Shown piece by piece: positions 27,563 through 38,600 of a stretch of 54,858 nt of DNA. The translations under genes were made by a program, and so were the position numbers. Each line of letters opens with the position of its first letter. Positions within the stretch are counted from its first letter, which is position 1. The stretch lies in assembly GCA_016202395.1 (NCBI GenBank), contig JACQOV010000013.1, positions 1-54,858 on the forward strand, in the 5' to 3' direction. The stretch is from Deltaproteobacteria bacterium (GTDB lineage Bacteria; JACQOV01). The notes under the pieces were generated by a model. The model searched no databases and was not told the DNA's origin. It saw nothing but the letters and a program-made list of their open reading frames with translations.

Positions 27563-30500
27563 TTAGGGAGGAGGAAAATCAGCCCATGGGCACGAGGCAT
27601 CCATCAAGCAAGGATCGTCACTCAATTTTCCTGTCAAGAAATAGTACCCCATCTGGTTGATTAAGAACGATCCGACATCCGAAGGGATATCCTCGTACGG
27701 CTCTGGGAGCGGGATCTTGTACTTGGGATCGGGGCCGTTGAGGCCATGGTAACCGTCGGTATCTCCGATAAGAGCGAATCGAGCCGAGGTTTCCACAGGG
27801 GTGGAATTGCCGACCTTCGTGGGAGGGACAGGGCCTGGGACGGAAGCAGGATCGTTCTCTACATGAACGATCCGACGATCGAGATCGGGGACATGCGCAG
27901 TCTTCGGCGAGCAGAGGTTAGCCCCTTGGGGGCTTGCGGGATCGATGGGTGAACACTCTGAAGGAGGCTCTTCAGAGTTTTTTCCGTTGGGGATCCAAAG
28001 AATCGGGTCGACAATGGCCGGAACCAGGTCGTAACAAGGGGTTGGCCTTCCTTCCTCGTCCAAAGGACAAAGGGTTCCATTTTCATCATAGGTGTTAGCG
28101 CAATCGGGGCTCCCTTCCATACAGATCTTTCCTTCCGCGTTCACATACGCAGGTCCATCCACCATCGCTCCTCGATAGATCCCTTTTCGAATGAGCTCTT
28201 CGTTCGTTGCTTCATCGATGGTTCCGATGATCCGAGGCGTCGCCAGTTCTGTGCTAATAGGAACGAAATTGTCATAAACCGTGGCTACGTTCACAACCCC
28301 TCGATTACTGGGAATCTCCTCAAACCGTCGGTTGTGGATCACGAAGCCGGTTTCAGGATCGTTCGTTGGAAGATCGGCGGTAAAGTAATGGTTCAGATAG
28401 TTGTGAGGGCTAATGGGATCGAGCAGATGTTGCCCCACGCTTAAGAAACGTCGGAATCGCGGGCTGTTTCTCTCCATGCCGTACCCTCGAATGGGTGAGG
28501 TGAGATCTCTCTCCAGCAGGATGTTTTGATTTTCATCCTTTAGGATGAGATGAAGTGGGTCTCCGATATCGGTCGCGACTGAAACACGGAATCTTCCGTC
28601 ACTGTGGATTCGGACCTGTTTTTCCTCTCCATTACGCAGATTTTTGAGGGTGGCGTAGCCCCGCGGCATCTGCGAGGTCAAGCTTGTATCTTTAAAATAC
28701 TCTAAATGGGAAAGATCGGCCTGCTTGGGGTCATCCGGATGAACCATACGAGTCAAATCAGAGAAGGTTAAGAAGAGCTGGTACTCCTCTCCTTGGAATC
28801 GGCCGGCCACACAAGGGGTGCAGATGGGGGAGAAGCCGATCTCCCAATAAGGCTCTTGACGGGTGCGAACGGCGATATCGGTGAGGATCGCTCCGCCGGA
28901 AAAAGAGAGGCTCGCTTCGGCCTCGGGGATGAGCGGGCCATAGATGTTAGCGCCAATGCTTCCTAGCGAGGATCCGGAGAGATGAAAATCAGGTCCGAGG
29001 TCGACGACCCCATCCTCATTAAAATCGCACTCGAAAGGAGAGGGCCTGCCTTTGCTGTCCTTCCCATCGCATTGGAGGATTGTTTGGATGAACATCTGTT
29101 GGTCGACTGCCGCTTGAATCATATTGGCCCAGGTGTGAAAGGGGTTTGTGGTATCCATCAACTTGCCCCCGGAGGCGATCTCTCCATGGAGATCGATCCC
29201 TCGAGCGCGTCCTTCTCCACCGACCACCTCTCCGAGCAGCGGACAGTGCCAGAGTTGATCCATGAGATCGGTCATCTCGGTAGAGGCAGGGATCTCCCAG
29301 ATATGTTTCACATCGGGACAGAACCGTGCGATCTCCCGGATGACGAGCTCTTTCAAAACGGTAAAAAGGATCTTCTTTAGCGCGTCGAATGCTTCCGGAA
29401 GTTTCTCACGAATGGCGTTGAGGTCTAATGTTTTTCCCGAGGCTGCAAGCTTTTGCGCGCAAGTTTTTTCTAGCTGTTTCGTGAGCGTATTTCCAGTAAA
29501 TAGATCGATTCCTAGAATCTCATCCATCCCTTGAAGGTCCTGGATCAATCGATCACAAAAGAGGGAGGGATCCTCTTCGGATCTCCCCGACGAAAGTTCC
29601 TCGAGTAGTAGGAGGGCTAAATCCTCGATTGCGGCCTCCGAGCAGGTTTCCCCGAACTGTTCCATACAGTCCTCATCCGATAGATCCAATCCTTGGGCGA
29701 TTGTCTCTTTGAAGAGAAGGTCCAAGAGATTTAAAAAATCCTCATCGCTACAAAGTCCCAGGTCGCCGCAGATGTAATTCACGAAGTTCTCAGGACGGAG
29801 ATTGTCCATGGGGCCATGGTCCGGGAAGTCCATTCCGCAGGTCGCGAAGCCCAACCGAGCGAGCGGCCCTGCGAGCAAGGTTGCTTTCACACGGCTCGCT
29901 GAGAACCCATGACCAAAGAAGATCACCGGAAAAGGGGGCTCGATGCCATGCTGCGGCCTTGCTTTCGGGATGGAGCAGACAAAGACCACATCCGTATTCT
30001 TATAAGCGGCTCGCTTACCATTCCGAAGATCGATGCCGGTCGCGTAATCAACGAGGAAGACCCCTTCCGTAGAGGGGATCTCTGGGAAGTCGGTCGATTC
30101 GGTAAAGGAGGGGGAATTAAATGTTCCGTAGACGAAGTAATCGACGTACTCCACCATAAGCTTTCCAGAGGCTCTTCCCCCGGAGAGGCTCCCTTTGGAT
30201 AGGAAGAAAAAGAGGGTGGTCGCCAACCGTTGAAACGGTTCTGCCTTGAGGATGTAAGGACTCCCGGTCTCCCCCCCGAGCTCTTCAGGAGCCTGAAGAT
30301 CACTCAGCGAATTAATCTTGGCGGGGAACTCCTCTTTAAGGAGTGCCATCGGGCCCTGGCCCCGAAGCCCTTCCAGCACGGCTCGGACGTACTTCGTTTG
30401 AGTTCCTGTGGTGTATTTCCAGGCGATGGCGATCTCCTCCGCTTCGACTCCAAACTTCTCAAGATGGGGAAGAGCCTGTTTTAGAGATTCTGTTTGCGTG

Positions 30501-31345
30501 GTGTGGTTGACGTATTGGAAGGGGGATTTAATGGGGAATTGGTTCAGACCTTTGATCCCTCGGGTGAGGACGACCACGTATTCACATTGTTCATCCAAGG
30601 TGTACTTGGGGCGAATGAGGAGCGTGTTCGTTTGCAAGTCATAGAAGTCAACGTACTCAAGCTCTGCGTCGTCGTCCAGATTAAACCGATTTCCCACGAA
30701 GTTGCATTTTCCATCGCCATTGAGATCCTCGTCCACGGGATCACACTGGCCGTCACCATTGGTATCGGGCTCTTGGTTGAAGATCGTATCCTCCGCGCAT
30801 CGATAAGGGTCGTTCGCAAAGATCTCTCGACATTCCCCTCGCAGTGCGGTTTGAAGTTGGGTGGGATAATTCCCTTCCCCTAGATCGAGTGGAAACCGTG
30901 TCCCTGCGGAGTACCGTTCACAGTCTTTGAGTGAAAGGAGATAGACACTCTGATTGCTCACTGTTTTGAGATCGAGTGGTTGATCGAACGAGACCCAGAT
31001 GGGGGCGATAGTTCCAAAGCCATCGATCAAGAGGTTGGCTTGGCGATTGATCTCCTTTTGGAAATCGGTGGGGGCATTCTCAACCGAGATATTCAAGCGG
31101 AGACCGGTGGGGGAGGAGGAATCCACTCTCATGGCGATGTCGTTGGGGAAGGGGAGATCGGGGATCTCTCCACGCTCCGTAGCGATGGGGTCCCAGATTA
31201 CGGTAGGCCCTTCCCCGGGAATCGTGAGGGCCAGCCCTACCGATTCGTTCCCATCGCTATCGAGGTTAAAACAGGCCATCTCCCCGATCATGAAGAGTGG
31301 GAGGATCGCCGTACCCTGAACAACCCTGACCCATGAGTTTTTCAT
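27563..31345 (-). CDS. VolA/Pla-1-like extracellular lipase (paralogue 1)
   Basis: Cys after hydrophobic N-terminus (ACFNLDSDGNES), conserved N-terminal domain, GSSLG nucleophile elbow; about 4-nt overlap with upstream gene. Confidence 0.75.
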   Translation of the reverse strand: MKNSWVRVVQGTAILPLFMIGEMACFNLDSDGNESVGLALTIPGEGPTVIWDPIATERGEIPDLPFPNDIAMRVDSSSPTGLRLNISVENAPTDFQKEINRQANLLIDGFGTIAPIWVSFDQPLDLKTVSNQSVYLLSLKDCERYSAGTRFPLDLGEGNYPTQLQTALRGECREIFANDPYRCAEDTIFNQEPDTNGDGQCDPVDEDLNGDGKCNFVGNRFNLDDDAELEYVDFYDLQTNTLLIRPKYTLDEQCEYVVVLTRGIKGLNQFPIKSPFQYVNHTTQTESLKQALPHLEKFGVEAEEIAIAWKYTTGTQTKYVRAVLEGLRGQGPMALLKEEFPAKINSLSDLQAPEELGGETGSPYILKAEPFQRLATTLFFFLSKGSLSGGRASGKLMVEYVDYFVYGTFNSPSFTESTDFPEIPSTEGVFLVDYATGIDLRNGKRAAYKNTDVVFVCSIPKARPQHGIEPPFPVIFFGHGFSASRVKATLLAGPLARLGFATCGMDFPDHGPMDNLRPENFVNYICGDLGLCSDEDFLNLLDLLFKETIAQGLDLSDEDCMEQFGETCSEAAIEDLALLLLEELSSGRSEEDPSLFCDRLIQDLQGMDEILGIDLFTGNTLTKQLEKTCAQKLAASGKTLDLNAIREKLPEAFDALKKILFTVLKELVIREIARFCPDVKHIWEIPASTEMTDLMDQLWHCPLLGEVVGGEGRARGIDLHGEIASGGKLMDTTNPFHTWANMIQAAVDQQMFIQTILQCDGKDSKGRPSPFECDFNEDGVVDLGPDFHLSGSSLGSIGANIYGPLIPEAEASLSFSGGAILTDIAVRTRQEPYWEIGFSPICTPCVAGRFQGEEYQLFLTFSDLTRMVHPDDPKQADLSHLEYFKDTSLTSQMPRGYATLKNLRNGEEKQVRIHSDGRFRVSVATDIGDPLHLILKDENQNILLERDLTSPIRGYGMERNSPRFRRFLSVGQHLLDPISPHNYLNHYFTADLPTNDPETGFVIHNRRFEEIPSNRGVVNVATVYDNFVPISTELATPRIIGTIDEATNEELIRKGIYRGAMVDGPAYVNAEGKICMEGSPDCANTYDENGTLCPLDEEGRPTPCYDLVPAIVDPILWIPNGKNSEEPPSECSPIDPASPQGANLCSPKTAHVPDLDRRIVHVENDPASVPGPVPPTKVGNSTPVETSARFALIGDTDGYHGLNGPDPKYKIPLPEPYEDIPSDVGSFLINQMGYYFLTGKLSDDPCLMDASCPWADFPPP

Positions 31346-34020
31346 AAGAATCGGACAACGCCGTAGCGTCGCTCACACTTATTTTTAGAGAGGGCAAGCC
31401 GACAGGCTTTGCCATCTTTATCTCGACTTTGGATAAAATAGATCTCGCCATTGTGGATTCCCACACTGTGAGTGATCCACCCGCCTCTTTCAGGCTCCGG
31501 GCCGGTGATCAGCTCTTGATCGGTCCCGTCGATGTTCGAGATCCAGTATCGGATGTAGTAAGGGGTAAAATCCTCGGTGTAGTAACCGGGCACCGACAAG
31601 AACCGAACCTCTGCCAGTGAGAGTCCTTGATAAAAACCATCATAGTAGGGGGGGGATTGGAGAAAGGCATCAAAACGCTCTCCAAAATGGAGGTTCTTTT
31701 CAGAGTAGGAAGGGTCTCCTTGACTGCTGATAAAAAAGAGTTGACGACCGTTATCGAGAAGCTTGGTATGTTCATACCACGCGGGATGGTTGTCTATCAC
31801 GAAGGACTCTGAAGAGATCTCTGCCGGCCAATTCAATTTTGTAAATTTTTGAATGATTCCGTTTTCGCCCAGTGTTCCCATAAAAGTGCGAAGCGAATGT
31901 TTAGAGAAAGAGCTTGTTGTAAAGAAGAGGCTTGGATCGTCTGGCCATTGAGGGGAGATGCCATTGGCCTCATAGATCCCCTGATCCACCGCCGGCAACA
32001 CTAATCGGATGTTTTTGAGTTGGAAAGAAGGATCCGTATCGGTGTTGTATCGGAGATCTCCGAGAAGTAAGGTGTTGGCGGTTAATAGCTCCGAGGTGGG
32101 ATTCCAGTTGCCGGTCCAGAATAGGTTTTGACCATCGGGAGAAACGTGGGCCTGGAAACCCCAGGCGGAGGGGGGGATGTTTTCAGGCAACAGAGGGGAG
32201 AGTCCCGTCCCATCTAATCGAATGGCATAAAACTGCGCTCCTTGAGCTTGTCCTTGCCATCCCCAGGAGGAAGGATGATCGTTAGCCAAAAAGAATAGCG
32301 CTACCGGCTCCCCATTGAGATCATGGATCCATTGAGGCAGCGCCCCCAGATTGGGTTGATTCTCGAAGAGCCCGGTTTGGAATCCGCCCGGCCACACGGC
32401 GCAAGTAACACAACATTGCGTCAAATCTTGCTTTTCCCCGTCCTTGTAACAAGGGGCCTCTGTGATGCCAATCTTTTCCTCTTCCAGGTTCACAAAACCA
32501 AGGGCCTCTTGGATCTCCGTAGAAACTGAATCGATTTCGCTGAGGTCGATGAACTCTGAGATCTCCGGAGTTTGTGTAACGTCAGTCTTCTCATACAGTT
32601 TGGGGATCTCGGTCACATAGATCTGGTGAAATCCCCCCTCGATCTCTTTCGTGTAGGCCAGTTTTTTCCCATCCGGGGAGAGAACGTATTCATTCGGTAT
32701 CGGTAGCGGGGGGAAGGCCCCGTGGAGCGCTCTTTCCCCTTCAAACACAGGGCAGGGCTCTCCTCCTTCATCATAGGGACCACAGAAGATCTCGATCCTT
32801 CTCGGAGAAGGGGCCACGGGAGCGGGCGCTGGCTCGTATTTCCACTGGGCCCCCACGGTGACGTTGGAGAAGTCATACACCGATTTTCCTGTTGTCGGAT
32901 CACAAGCGCGGATGATCGCTTTGTCTCCTAAACTGCCCGATCCATCTTGATCGGTGTCTTCATAGGCAAAGACCGTGTTGGGGTTTCGATCCGGATCATC
33001 GAGGGTTCGAAGGGTCAAATCGTTTAAAGCCAGAAACTCTTCCGCATCTTTGGGTAATCGCGGGATCTCGTAGGACGAACCCTCCGGATCAATCACAAAG
33101 AGAGGGTCACAAATCCCCGTGTCCGAAGGGCAATCTCCCTCATTGGGGCCGCTGTAGAGATTTGCCACGGTGGCTCGAATGGTGACGGGAGGATTCCCTG
33201 GGCCGAACTGATAGATGAGAGCAGCATCGACCTTGTCCCACACGCCGGCATAGACGGCGTCGCTCAGAGGCGCTTCACATTTCCCTTGGACCCAACGGAT
33301 CGGCAACGGCTCCCCCTGGAGGTCGGCGAGGGTGCAATCGTTGGCCCAAATCTCTTGGAGATCCTGTTCGATGAGAGTGGGTTGAGAGGTCCGTTCCCAG
33401 AACTGATCTCGGTTCAGGCAATCGAAATGCTTGTGGAACGTGGCTCCCAGAGGGGAGGTCGGCATGTAGAGGGCGCGGAGTCTTTTGTGTCGATTGAGAT
33501 TGAGCTCGATCACATCATCGAAGAAAAGGTGGTTCGCATCGGCGTAAAGTCGAAAGAGTCGCGCCAAGAATCGCCCGTAGGTGGCTTCACAAAGATTGAT
33601 CCCTTCAGCCTCCCCCGTTGAAAACTGTTCCAGCGCGGTTTCCCAATCCCCGGATTCCAACGCTCGCTTGCCGCAACTGAGGGCGTTCTCATCCGTGGCG
33701 CATTCTACGAGGACGGAATGGCAAGACTGAACATAAAGATCCACCGCTTCTTCATCCTCTCCGTCCATAAATTTTTCAGGGCAGGCATTCGCTACTGTTC
33801 GTGGTCTTGAAGCGGTGGGTTCCCCCTCATTCGCCGTTCTCTGAATCACTTCCGGTGGAGGACACACCCCTTCGATTGGAGTGGATACCGTTGGACTCTC
33901 CGGAGAAGGTTCCGCCGGTTCCGAACTACTTGTATCCGGCGCATTTTCAGGGTGGCTACAACCGAGTACGGCAACGATTCCCAGCATGCCTAGCAGTAAC
34001 CATTGAAGGCGATTTTTCAT
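31342..34020 (-). CDS. Lipoprotein with WD40-like (PD40/TolB-type) repeats
   Basis: MKNRLQWLLLGMLGIVAVLGC lipobox; PDGKKLAYTKEIEGGFHQIYVTEI and SPDGQNLFWTGNW repeats; start moved from 34053. Confidence 0.7.
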   Translation of the reverse strand: MKNRLQWLLLGMLGIVAVLGCSHPENAPDTSSSEPAEPSPESPTVSTPIEGVCPPPEVIQRTANEGEPTASRPRTVANACPEKFMDGEDEEAVDLYVQSCHSVLVECATDENALSCGKRALESGDWETALEQFSTGEAEGINLCEATYGRFLARLFRLYADANHLFFDDVIELNLNRHKRLRALYMPTSPLGATFHKHFDCLNRDQFWERTSQPTLIEQDLQEIWANDCTLADLQGEPLPIRWVQGKCEAPLSDAVYAGVWDKVDAALIYQFGPGNPPVTIRATVANLYSGPNEGDCPSDTGICDPLFVIDPEGSSYEIPRLPKDAEEFLALNDLTLRTLDDPDRNPNTVFAYEDTDQDGSGSLGDKAIIRACDPTTGKSVYDFSNVTVGAQWKYEPAPAPVAPSPRRIEIFCGPYDEGGEPCPVFEGERALHGAFPPLPIPNEYVLSPDGKKLAYTKEIEGGFHQIYVTEIPKLYEKTDVTQTPEISEFIDLSEIDSVSTEIQEALGFVNLEEEKIGITEAPCYKDGEKQDLTQCCVTCAVWPGGFQTGLFENQPNLGALPQWIHDLNGEPVALFFLANDHPSSWGWQGQAQGAQFYAIRLDGTGLSPLLPENIPPSAWGFQAHVSPDGQNLFWTGNWNPTSELLTANTLLLGDLRYNTDTDPSFQLKNIRLVLPAVDQGIYEANGISPQWPDDPSLFFTTSSFSKHSLRTFMGTLGENGIIQKFTKLNWPAEISSESFVIDNHPAWYEHTKLLDNGRQLFFISSQGDPSYSEKNLHFGERFDAFLQSPPYYDGFYQGLSLAEVRFLSVPGYYTEDFTPYYIRYWISNIDGTDQELITGPEPERGGWITHSVGIHNGEIYFIQSRDKDGKACRLALSKNKCERRYGVVRFL

Positions 34021-34044
34021 GGTGGCCCCCCTTTTTCTGCTTTG

Positions 34045-34123
34045 CCCCCTCATCCTAACCTTCTCCCCAACGGGGAGAAGGGATTTTTCCTCTCCCCCTT
34101 GGGGAGAGGATTGAGGTGAGGGG
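34045..34123. repeat. Multi-hairpin REP-like repeat
   Basis: CTTCTCCCC-AA-CGGGGAGAAG and CCTCTCCCC-CTT-GGGGAGAGG hairpins enclosed by CCCCTCA/TGAGGGG. Confidence 0.7.
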
Positions 34124-34134
34124 AATTCACTTCA

Positions 34135-35607
34135 TCACCACTGCAGCGTGAGACGCCCTTGGACGGTCCAGAGATTATCGAGTCCATTCCCATTGGCGTC
34201 GTTAAAGGCATCGCCCGGCAGGAAATAACCCCCTTGGACTCCGCCGATGAATTTAAGACCTCCCAGTGATTCTGCGATCTGGCTGTAACTCAATCCACCA
34301 TCGATCTCCATGCCAAGACTTTCATCGGGGATTCCGCCATAGTGATTGGTTGGAGTTCCACCCGCTAAGCCGGTTTGGAATGCATCGATCAATTTCTGGG
34401 GCGCGTAGGCGTAAAGAAATCCAAAGATTGCTTCCCAACCTTTGGCCGGCCAGACTTTTACTGTGGGATTCACATAGAAAGCGTTGGTCACCGATCCATC
34501 CGTCGGGATGAGAGTATGACCATCCGACGGCACGGCTCGAAGCAAAGGATCTTCAGCATTGCTTGCCGATTTTTCAGAAAGAGAGGCCAAGAGTTGCTCA
34601 AATAAAATGAGTCCCACGTTGTAGTCCGGACTGAAACTAAAAGCAGTTACTTCGTTGTCCAAAACGTCAGAATCCCCGGAGGCCCAGCCAACTTCGGTGG
34701 CGGTTTGGGACCACAAGTTTTTATATCCTCCACGTCCAACAAGCCCTGCCTGTCGAATCTCTCCTTCTTGCGGAGGATTATGAAGTTTGTCAACCGCGAG
34801 ATCCGTGGTTCCAACGATGTACACCCCTTCTCCTTGCGCAAATAGAGAGTTTTCTTCATCAATTTCATAATTCAGGTTCAGGTAGGCATCAAAGCCCCAG
34901 GCATTGAGGTCTTTCTCTTCTTCGATGTATTGGGTGCGGCGGACGATGTAGGTTCCTGCAGTGACCGGTTTGGTTTGATAGAGATTGGCAAAGATAAAAT
35001 TGAATGCGTCGTCATCGGTTGTGGCCAGAGGGTCTTGGACCACGCGGTCAAAAGCAAGAATCAGATTCCAAGGGATTTCCTGGCCCATGGGGCGTGTGGC
35101 AATCAAAAATCGATCCGAGGTGTTGCCGAACTGATTGTCGCCAAAATCGTCATCAAAACCATCGCCGGAGTTGGCGAGGATCCCCATCCCCCAGTGCGAG
35201 GGAGCCCGACCTCCTCGAATGAGGCCAATGGGAGTTCGCAAATCAAACCATGCTCGATTAAACTCCGCTTCATCCAGGTCGCCCCCCTCCGGGCTTCCTG
35301 TTGGAACCGTGACGCCATCGACCTCTTGGCTTAAGGTTCCATTAAAGAAATCCCCTTGCGCCTGGATTTTAAGAAACTTCCCAAAGGTTAAAACAGGCTC
35401 CAGGCGAAGCCGATTCGTCCAAGTCGTGTTGGAGTCGATGGTATCGTTATCGTCGATGGCAAATCCCTCTGTGCTGATTCCGCGCAGCCGATCGTAGCCA
35501 TCGAGGTCGAAGAAGCCATAAGTAAAAGCATCCTGTGGCTCTTCAGCAAAGCTCAGAGAGCTGGCTAGAAGAAAAGTTGCAAAAATTGAGATCCATTTTT
35601 TAGTCAT
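34135..35607 (-). CDS. Predicted outer-membrane beta-barrel (porin-like) protein
   Basis: Signal peptide MTKKWISIFATFLLASSLSFA; alternating strand pattern; C-terminal LTLQW. Confidence 0.65.
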   Translation of the reverse strand: MTKKWISIFATFLLASSLSFAEEPQDAFTYGFFDLDGYDRLRGISTEGFAIDDNDTIDSNTTWTNRLRLEPVLTFGKFLKIQAQGDFFNGTLSQEVDGVTVPTGSPEGGDLDEAEFNRAWFDLRTPIGLIRGGRAPSHWGMGILANSGDGFDDDFGDNQFGNTSDRFLIATRPMGQEIPWNLILAFDRVVQDPLATTDDDAFNFIFANLYQTKPVTAGTYIVRRTQYIEEEKDLNAWGFDAYLNLNYEIDEENSLFAQGEGVYIVGTTDLAVDKLHNPPQEGEIRQAGLVGRGGYKNLWSQTATEVGWASGDSDVLDNEVTAFSFSPDYNVGLILFEQLLASLSEKSASNAEDPLLRAVPSDGHTLIPTDGSVTNAFYVNPTVKVWPAKGWEAIFGFLYAYAPQKLIDAFQTGLAGGTPTNHYGGIPDESLGMEIDGGLSYSQIAESLGGLKFIGGVQGGYFLPGDAFNDANGNGLDNLWTVQGRLTLQW

Positions 35608-35622
35608 CTTTTTCTCCTTTTG

Positions 35623-38600
35623 CTAATTTCCAAGCTTTAAGATCCCTTTCAAAGTTGTTCCTAAATTGATCTCAGCCGTAGGGGGAAACCCATCAATGTA
35701 TTTGTCGCAGGTGTAGAGCCCCGTTTCGGGATCCGATTTTGAAACAGCCATGCAAGCATCATCAATTAGATTTCCCGTTTTAAAAAACCAGGCAATCCGA
35801 TTCGTTTCATACGTCCCCCAGTCAAAATAGAGCCAGTTGTAATAGGTCTTAGGTTCGTTTGGATTTTCTTGGGGGTTTACCTCAACAGCATCGGTCTCAT
35901 TTGGCATTTTCACTGTAAAACCAGGAATGTCCAGATCTTCATTGCGTGGCGAAGCAGGCCAGACCCCATGCCATCCTTCAATTCCGCTCATTAAGGTTGC
36001 CCGAGATACAATCTGAAATGGCTCACCGGAGTCATTGGGGGTAATTTCCATTGGAGCACGGAAAACGGAAGGTACACCACTGACTGGAACAACATTCCCA
36101 TCCGGAGCTGTAACGAAGTATTGAGATGGTGTACAGGCACTTGCATCCTCTCCCGCTCGGCTTGAGGGATCGACAGGACTACAGCCTTCTGGGGATGGAT
36201 TGTTTGTGGATTCATCGGAAACAGGGAAAGCTATGGGGTCGGAACTTACAGGAATAATGTCATAACAGGGTTCGCCTGGATCACAAGATTGTCCGAAACG
36301 GTTGTAGGTTACTTCGCAACCGGGAGTTCCTTCCATGCAGACCTTCCCTTCTGCATTAACAAAGGCTGAGCCCACCACACACTCTGTAATTCCTGATTGG
36401 ACATCTTGCTGACTTTGTGCATGGCTAATTGCGCCCATGACACGGCTGTAAGTCCATCCCGTATTGCAAGGGACATTAGAATCGCCAATCGAAAATAGAT
36501 TATAAATTCCAAGGTCATTGGTTCGTGTAGAGAATCTCCTTGCCTCGACAGTAAAAGGGTTCCCTTCAAAATCGACAACAGAATGGTCAATAGGGACTCT
36601 TCCTGTGAAACCATGAATTCCAAAATTCACCCCATCACGACTATCGATTACATGTTGAGCAATGGAATAAAACCGTCGAAAACCAGGAGTATTTCTTTCA
36701 AATCCCCATCCTCTCACAGGGGACTTAAATTCTATCTCATAGAACTTGTTTTTGTTGGGATCGAAATTCTTGAGATCCACAAATTCGTTGTCCGCATATC
36801 CTTCATTCGAGGAAAGAATGAGCCTCAGTGGATCATGCAGATCGGTTCTAACGGAAACACGCCATATTCCACCACTATTAATTCTAACGGTTTTTCTATC
36901 ACCATTCCGGAGATTTTCAAGTGTGGCAAAGCCTTTAGGAATTTTGATGGCAAGGTCTGCCGAAATTTGAGCAAGGGGCACATTGACGTCATCATTCACA
37001 TCGGAGAAACTTAACATCAATTGATGTTCTCCTCCCTCACCACGAATGCTACTCACGCAGGGAGAACACCAAAGCTCACCGTTCACAGCTTGCCACACTC
37101 CTCCTTGAAAGGTTCGAACACCTACATCCGTTGCTCCTGCAAATCCTGAGGAAGGGGCCGTAGAGGTGAAGTGGGGAATGATTGGAGCAGCCACTTGACA
37201 GAGAATTCCACCCAACGAAGAACCCGTACAGTGAAAAGGACCCCCGATGTCTACTACTCCATCTTCGTTGAAATCACCATTATAGGGGGGCTCAAACTTT
37301 GAAGTTGAAAAAGAAAGGATTGTGTTTATAACAAAATTAAAGTCAATAACACTTTGTTCAACGACAGAACGGGTGTGACCGATATCGGCGCTCCAGAAAT
37401 CTCCGCCCGATTTTAGAGTTCCTTTTCCATATCCCGACTCTAAATCAATATTTCCTTCCGCATCCCTGCCATAAGCCCGAGCTACAGCTTCGCCTGTTCC
37501 AAGGATGTCATAGAAAAGAGGAGAGAATGCGATCTTTTCTAGAATGTCAGAAGCATCGGTATTAATGGGAATATCTGAGATTCTATCAACACCGGGCACA
37601 TAAAATGTGGCTTGCCAAATAAAGAATGTTTTAATCACATTGATCACCAGATCGACAGCCTTTGTCAGAATTTCATCGAGATTGTCTCCATGCTTTGAGA
37701 GGTATTTTTCAACTTTTGCTTTACAGTCTTTGGAAACATCCACTCCTAGGGTTTTTTCTGCAAAAGCGCTTAGATCAATAGCATTGAGGATTTGTTGGAT
37801 CTCGCTTACAGAATTATCAGTTTTGGAAACGGACCCCCCGGGTTGAATGAGATTACAAAGCGACTCTGCGAGATACTTTTCACTATCCGCCAACGCTGAT
37901 AGAAGCTCTTGAGCTGTTGCCTCCGAACAATCCTTTTGCCAAAGGGCTTGACATTGCGCATTGATAACATCGACGCAGCTTTCCTTATACAAACTTTGAC
38001 ATTTCTCTTCACTCGAAACTTCCAAGCAATCCTTTTCAAATGTTTCATTGCACTTTTCATTGCTGGAGTATGTCTCCTTGAATGTTTTCTCGATGATCTC
38101 TTCTTCGACAAACTCTTCAAAAAGTGCGAGAATCTCAGGGCGTATCATGTCGTCAAGAAAAAGGCTTCTAAGGGCTGCGTCACTAAGCTCACCTCCTACA
38201 AGATCACCTACGACATTAACAAGCCCTCCTTGAACAAAATCTTCTTGAGGACCATGATGAGCTGCGTTCATAGTACAGGCCGCAAAGCAATGTTTGTTAT
38301 AGCTAGCAGCAAATCCAAAAAGTTCTAAAAAGTCGGACGTGTAGCCATGCTCGTGAAAAATAATGGGGAAGGGAGCTTCGCATCCTAGCTCGGGTCTTGG
38401 TTTTGGTATTACACAAGCAACCCGTTTTTTTGTATTTACCTTAGGAGCAACCTTTTTCCCAGTGGTATAGTTCGTGCCATCTAGTTCGATCAAAATAGCC
38501 GATTTTGTTGGATCGTTTTCAGGGTGATCTTCGGGTAAATTTTCATCTTGGAGGAAGTAAGGGGCTTGGACATCGAATATCACAAAATAATCCGTGTATC

